From positions 1 to 32,475 of the forward strand of contig JAADDS010000034.1 of assembly GCA_013153845.1 (NCBI GenBank): a DNA stretch of 32,475 nucleotides, in the 5' to 3' direction. The notes under the pieces are model-generated. The model saw nothing but the letters and a program-made list of their open reading frames with translations, had not been told where the DNA came from and made no database searches. This document shows positions 31,261 through 32,475 of this stretch, piece by piece. The translations under genes were made by a program, and so were the position numbers. Every line of letters starts with the position of its first letter. Within the stretch, counting starts at the first letter, position 1. The DNA comes from Methanococci archaeon (GTDB lineage Archaea > AGJL01 > Methanococci > Methanococcales > Methanocaldococcaceae).

Positions 31261-32423
31261 AGTTTTTTAGCTAATCTAACTCCTCTTTTAAAAATATTAT
31301 AGCAACCAACAAACTGCCTATTAAAAATTCCACACTTATCGCATTTTACAACCTGCCCCTCTTGGGACTTCATTTTACTCCCGCATACGGGGCAGGTTTT
31401 TGAAGTATAGTGAGGATTAACGTATAGGACAACACTCTTATACTCCAACTTTTTCGCTATTTTTCTCCAGTTAGTTCTATCCAAATCCCTATTAAAATCC
31501 GAATTCTTATCATACATGTTGAATTTATCTAAATCTTCAAAGATGAAAATCGCATCTGGAAAGAGTTTAGATAGTTGGGACGTTAGCTTGTTAATAAAAT
31601 CTTCGACTCGGTTTTTTCTCCTATTCCAGTATTTTTTCAATAATTTACCAATTCTCTTCGGAGCTTTTTTATAGATAGATTTTAACTTATCGATAATAAC
31701 ATCATAAACCCTCTTTAGTCGATGCAATTCAGATAAATCAATACGAACCCAACCTTCTATCGGATGATATAAGTCCAACGACTTTAGATTGCTATCTACA
31801 CCAATAACAACTTTTTTATCGGATAAATCAAATGGTTTTTTAAAAGTTATTAATGCCTCATTTTCCTTTAAGATAACCTCTCCAACGTCAAAATCTTTAA
31901 CTCTTTCGAAAAACCACTCATCTTTAATGTTTAAAATTAAATACTCTTTTCTCGGTTTTATTGTAATCCTTATCTTTCCAGTTTCTTTATCGTACTTCAT
32001 TAGAGTGGTCTTAACTCTAACAAAAGGTCTTTTGAATATCGGTTTGTTTCTTCTTCTCTTTCCATTCAAATAATTCGATTTCCAACTCCCTATCGCTGAA
32101 TAAGCTGTCTTAATAGCTCCATCGATATAGTGGGATGCAAACTTCCAGTCCTCCAATAAACAATTTCTTAACTCTCTTTTAAAATCATTATCCTTTGGAA
32201 TTTCGGGAATTAGTCGGGTGGTCGTGTAATATTTGTATTTCTTTCCAACTTTGTATCGATGTTTAACCGTCTTTTCCTTCCAATTGATATTCTCCCAAAT
32301 AATATCGACGGCTCTTTGAGAGATTTTTATAAACTCGTATGGCAGGTTTTTTAAATCGTGGTTGTGTTTAACCTTGTAAGTCAATACAATTTCGGTTGGG
32401 AGTTTATTCTTTTTCTTTGGCAT
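31104..32423 (-). CDS. tnpB: TnpB, IS607 type, missing the third RuvC acidic residue
   Basis: The 439-residue protein has the TnpB layout. RuvC I is VVIGVDSNLKSLDLY (Asp210), RuvC II is IFIFEDLDKFNMY (Glu296), and the zinc ribbon is CPVCG/CDKCG (Cys344, 347, 361, 364). RuvC III should then read DRD; here it is FNRQFVGCYNIFKR, with Asn368 and Gln370 in place of the two aspartates. So two of three catalytic acids are present. The tail from about 390 (GAEVDDLLSNEPRG...) overlaps the probable omega RNA region, as is common. The ATG follows GGGAGGAGG and overlaps by 20 bases the end of an upstream frame that is probably TnpA. It may be a nuclease with a relocated catalytic residue, or a nuclease-dead RNA-guided binder. 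Confidence 0.88.
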   Translation of the reverse strand: MPKKKNKLPTEIVLTYKVKHNHDLKNLPYEFIKISQRAVDIIWENINWKEKTVKHRYKVGKKYKYYTTTRLIPEIPKDNDFKRELRNCLLEDWKFASHYIDGAIKTAYSAIGSWKSNYLNGKRRRNKPIFKRPFVRVKTTLMKYDKETGKIRITIKPRKEYLILNIKDEWFFERVKDFDVGEVILKENEALITFKKPFDLSDKKVVIGVDSNLKSLDLYHPIEGWVRIDLSELHRLKRVYDVIIDKLKSIYKKAPKRIGKLLKKYWNRRKNRVEDFINKLTSQLSKLFPDAIFIFEDLDKFNMYDKNSDFNRDLDRTNWRKIAKKLEYKSVVLYVNPHYTSKTCPVCGSKMKSQEGQVVKCDKCGIFNRQFVGCYNIFKRGVRLAKKLLGGVGVPVAGAEVDDLLSNEPRGELRPMKPNPNVSYTVDLNGRFLKIYNCP

Positions 32424-32475
32424 CCTCCTCCCTTACGATTTCTTTAACTGTTTTTGTAAGCTTTTTATACTTATA
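32404..32475 (-). CDS. tnpA: C-terminal end of a probable IS607 TnpA (serine recombinase), cut by the window
   Basis: A minus-strand frame is open from the window edge and reads YKYKKLTKTVKEIVREEDAK, then EKE and a stop at 32404-32406. It ends 20 bases inside tnpB. This overlap is the standard arrangement of tnpA and tnpB in IS607 elements, and the short lysine-rich helical end fits the C-terminus of their serine recombinase. Only 23 codons are visible, so the identity rests mainly on position. Confidence 0.5.
   Translation of the reverse strand, partial: YKYKKLTKTVKEIVREEDAKEKE

Noticed and set aside
1-32475. CRISPR array
   Set aside because: No set of evenly spaced direct repeats was seen by eye anywhere in the window, and there are no cas genes.

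Overview
The window is AT-rich archaeal DNA that I read as a hyperthermophilic methanogen of the Methanocaldococcus type. The evidence is an archaeal histone, MinD next to a MscMJ-type channel, archaeal DNA ligase, pelota and Tfx, archaeal ribosomal proteins, coenzyme F420 ligase (cofE), archaeal IMP cyclohydrolase (purO), fused ThiD-ThiN, and ribosome sites of the form GGTGAT. From memory, the gene order from position 1 to 11162 matches Methanocaldococcus jannaschii MJ0168 to MJ0180. Later blocks match other M. jannaschii neighbourhoods (MJ1592-1594, MJ0234-0238) joined in a different order, so this looks like a relative rather than M. jannaschii itself.

Layout. 1-79: start of a histone gene (minus). 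423-1211: MinD ATPase. 1277-4790 (minus): apparent operon pcm, DNA ligase, MscS-type channel. 5025-6515: Tfx-type regulator, then pelota. 6550-7155 (minus): translin-family protein. 7252-7305: a GC-rich element able to form two mutually exclusive hairpins. 7411-11162: ribosomal protein cluster L3, L4, L23, L2, S19 with unusually long A-rich spacers. 11454-12998: TDT-type transporter plus universal stress protein. 13054-14042: purC, purS. 14571-17773: serB, trpD, a small coiled-coil protein, thiDN. 17880-17956 (minus): tRNA-Ala(GGC). 18147-22012: argS, trpG, an unknown protein, a 58-residue ferredoxin, purO. 22060-22818 (minus): cofE. 23140-26730: a NikR-like regulator without the canonical nickel ligands, a ferredoxin, hybrid cluster protein, a cupin and a helical protein. 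26915-29500: TatD-like hydrolase, RIO2 kinase (minus), Sua5/YrdC.

The last 3 kb (about 29600-32475) is an accessory island of TnpB-type elements: a GC-rich structured remnant resembling a solo right end or omega RNA on the minus strand; a complete TnpB with no TnpA (plus strand) and a structured 3' end; and an IS607-like pair (minus strand) in which the end of a probable TnpA overlaps TnpB by 20 bases. This second TnpB lacks the third RuvC acidic residue. Pieces of what may be an interrupted host gene lie between the elements.

How the genes work together: most of the window is housekeeping (translation, purine, tryptophan, thiamine, serine, F420 and tRNA modification). The segments most worth attention are the alternative-hairpin element ahead of rpl3, the TnpB island, and the regulator-ferredoxin-Hcp-cupin segment. 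All calls were made by reading the sequence; no database search was run.
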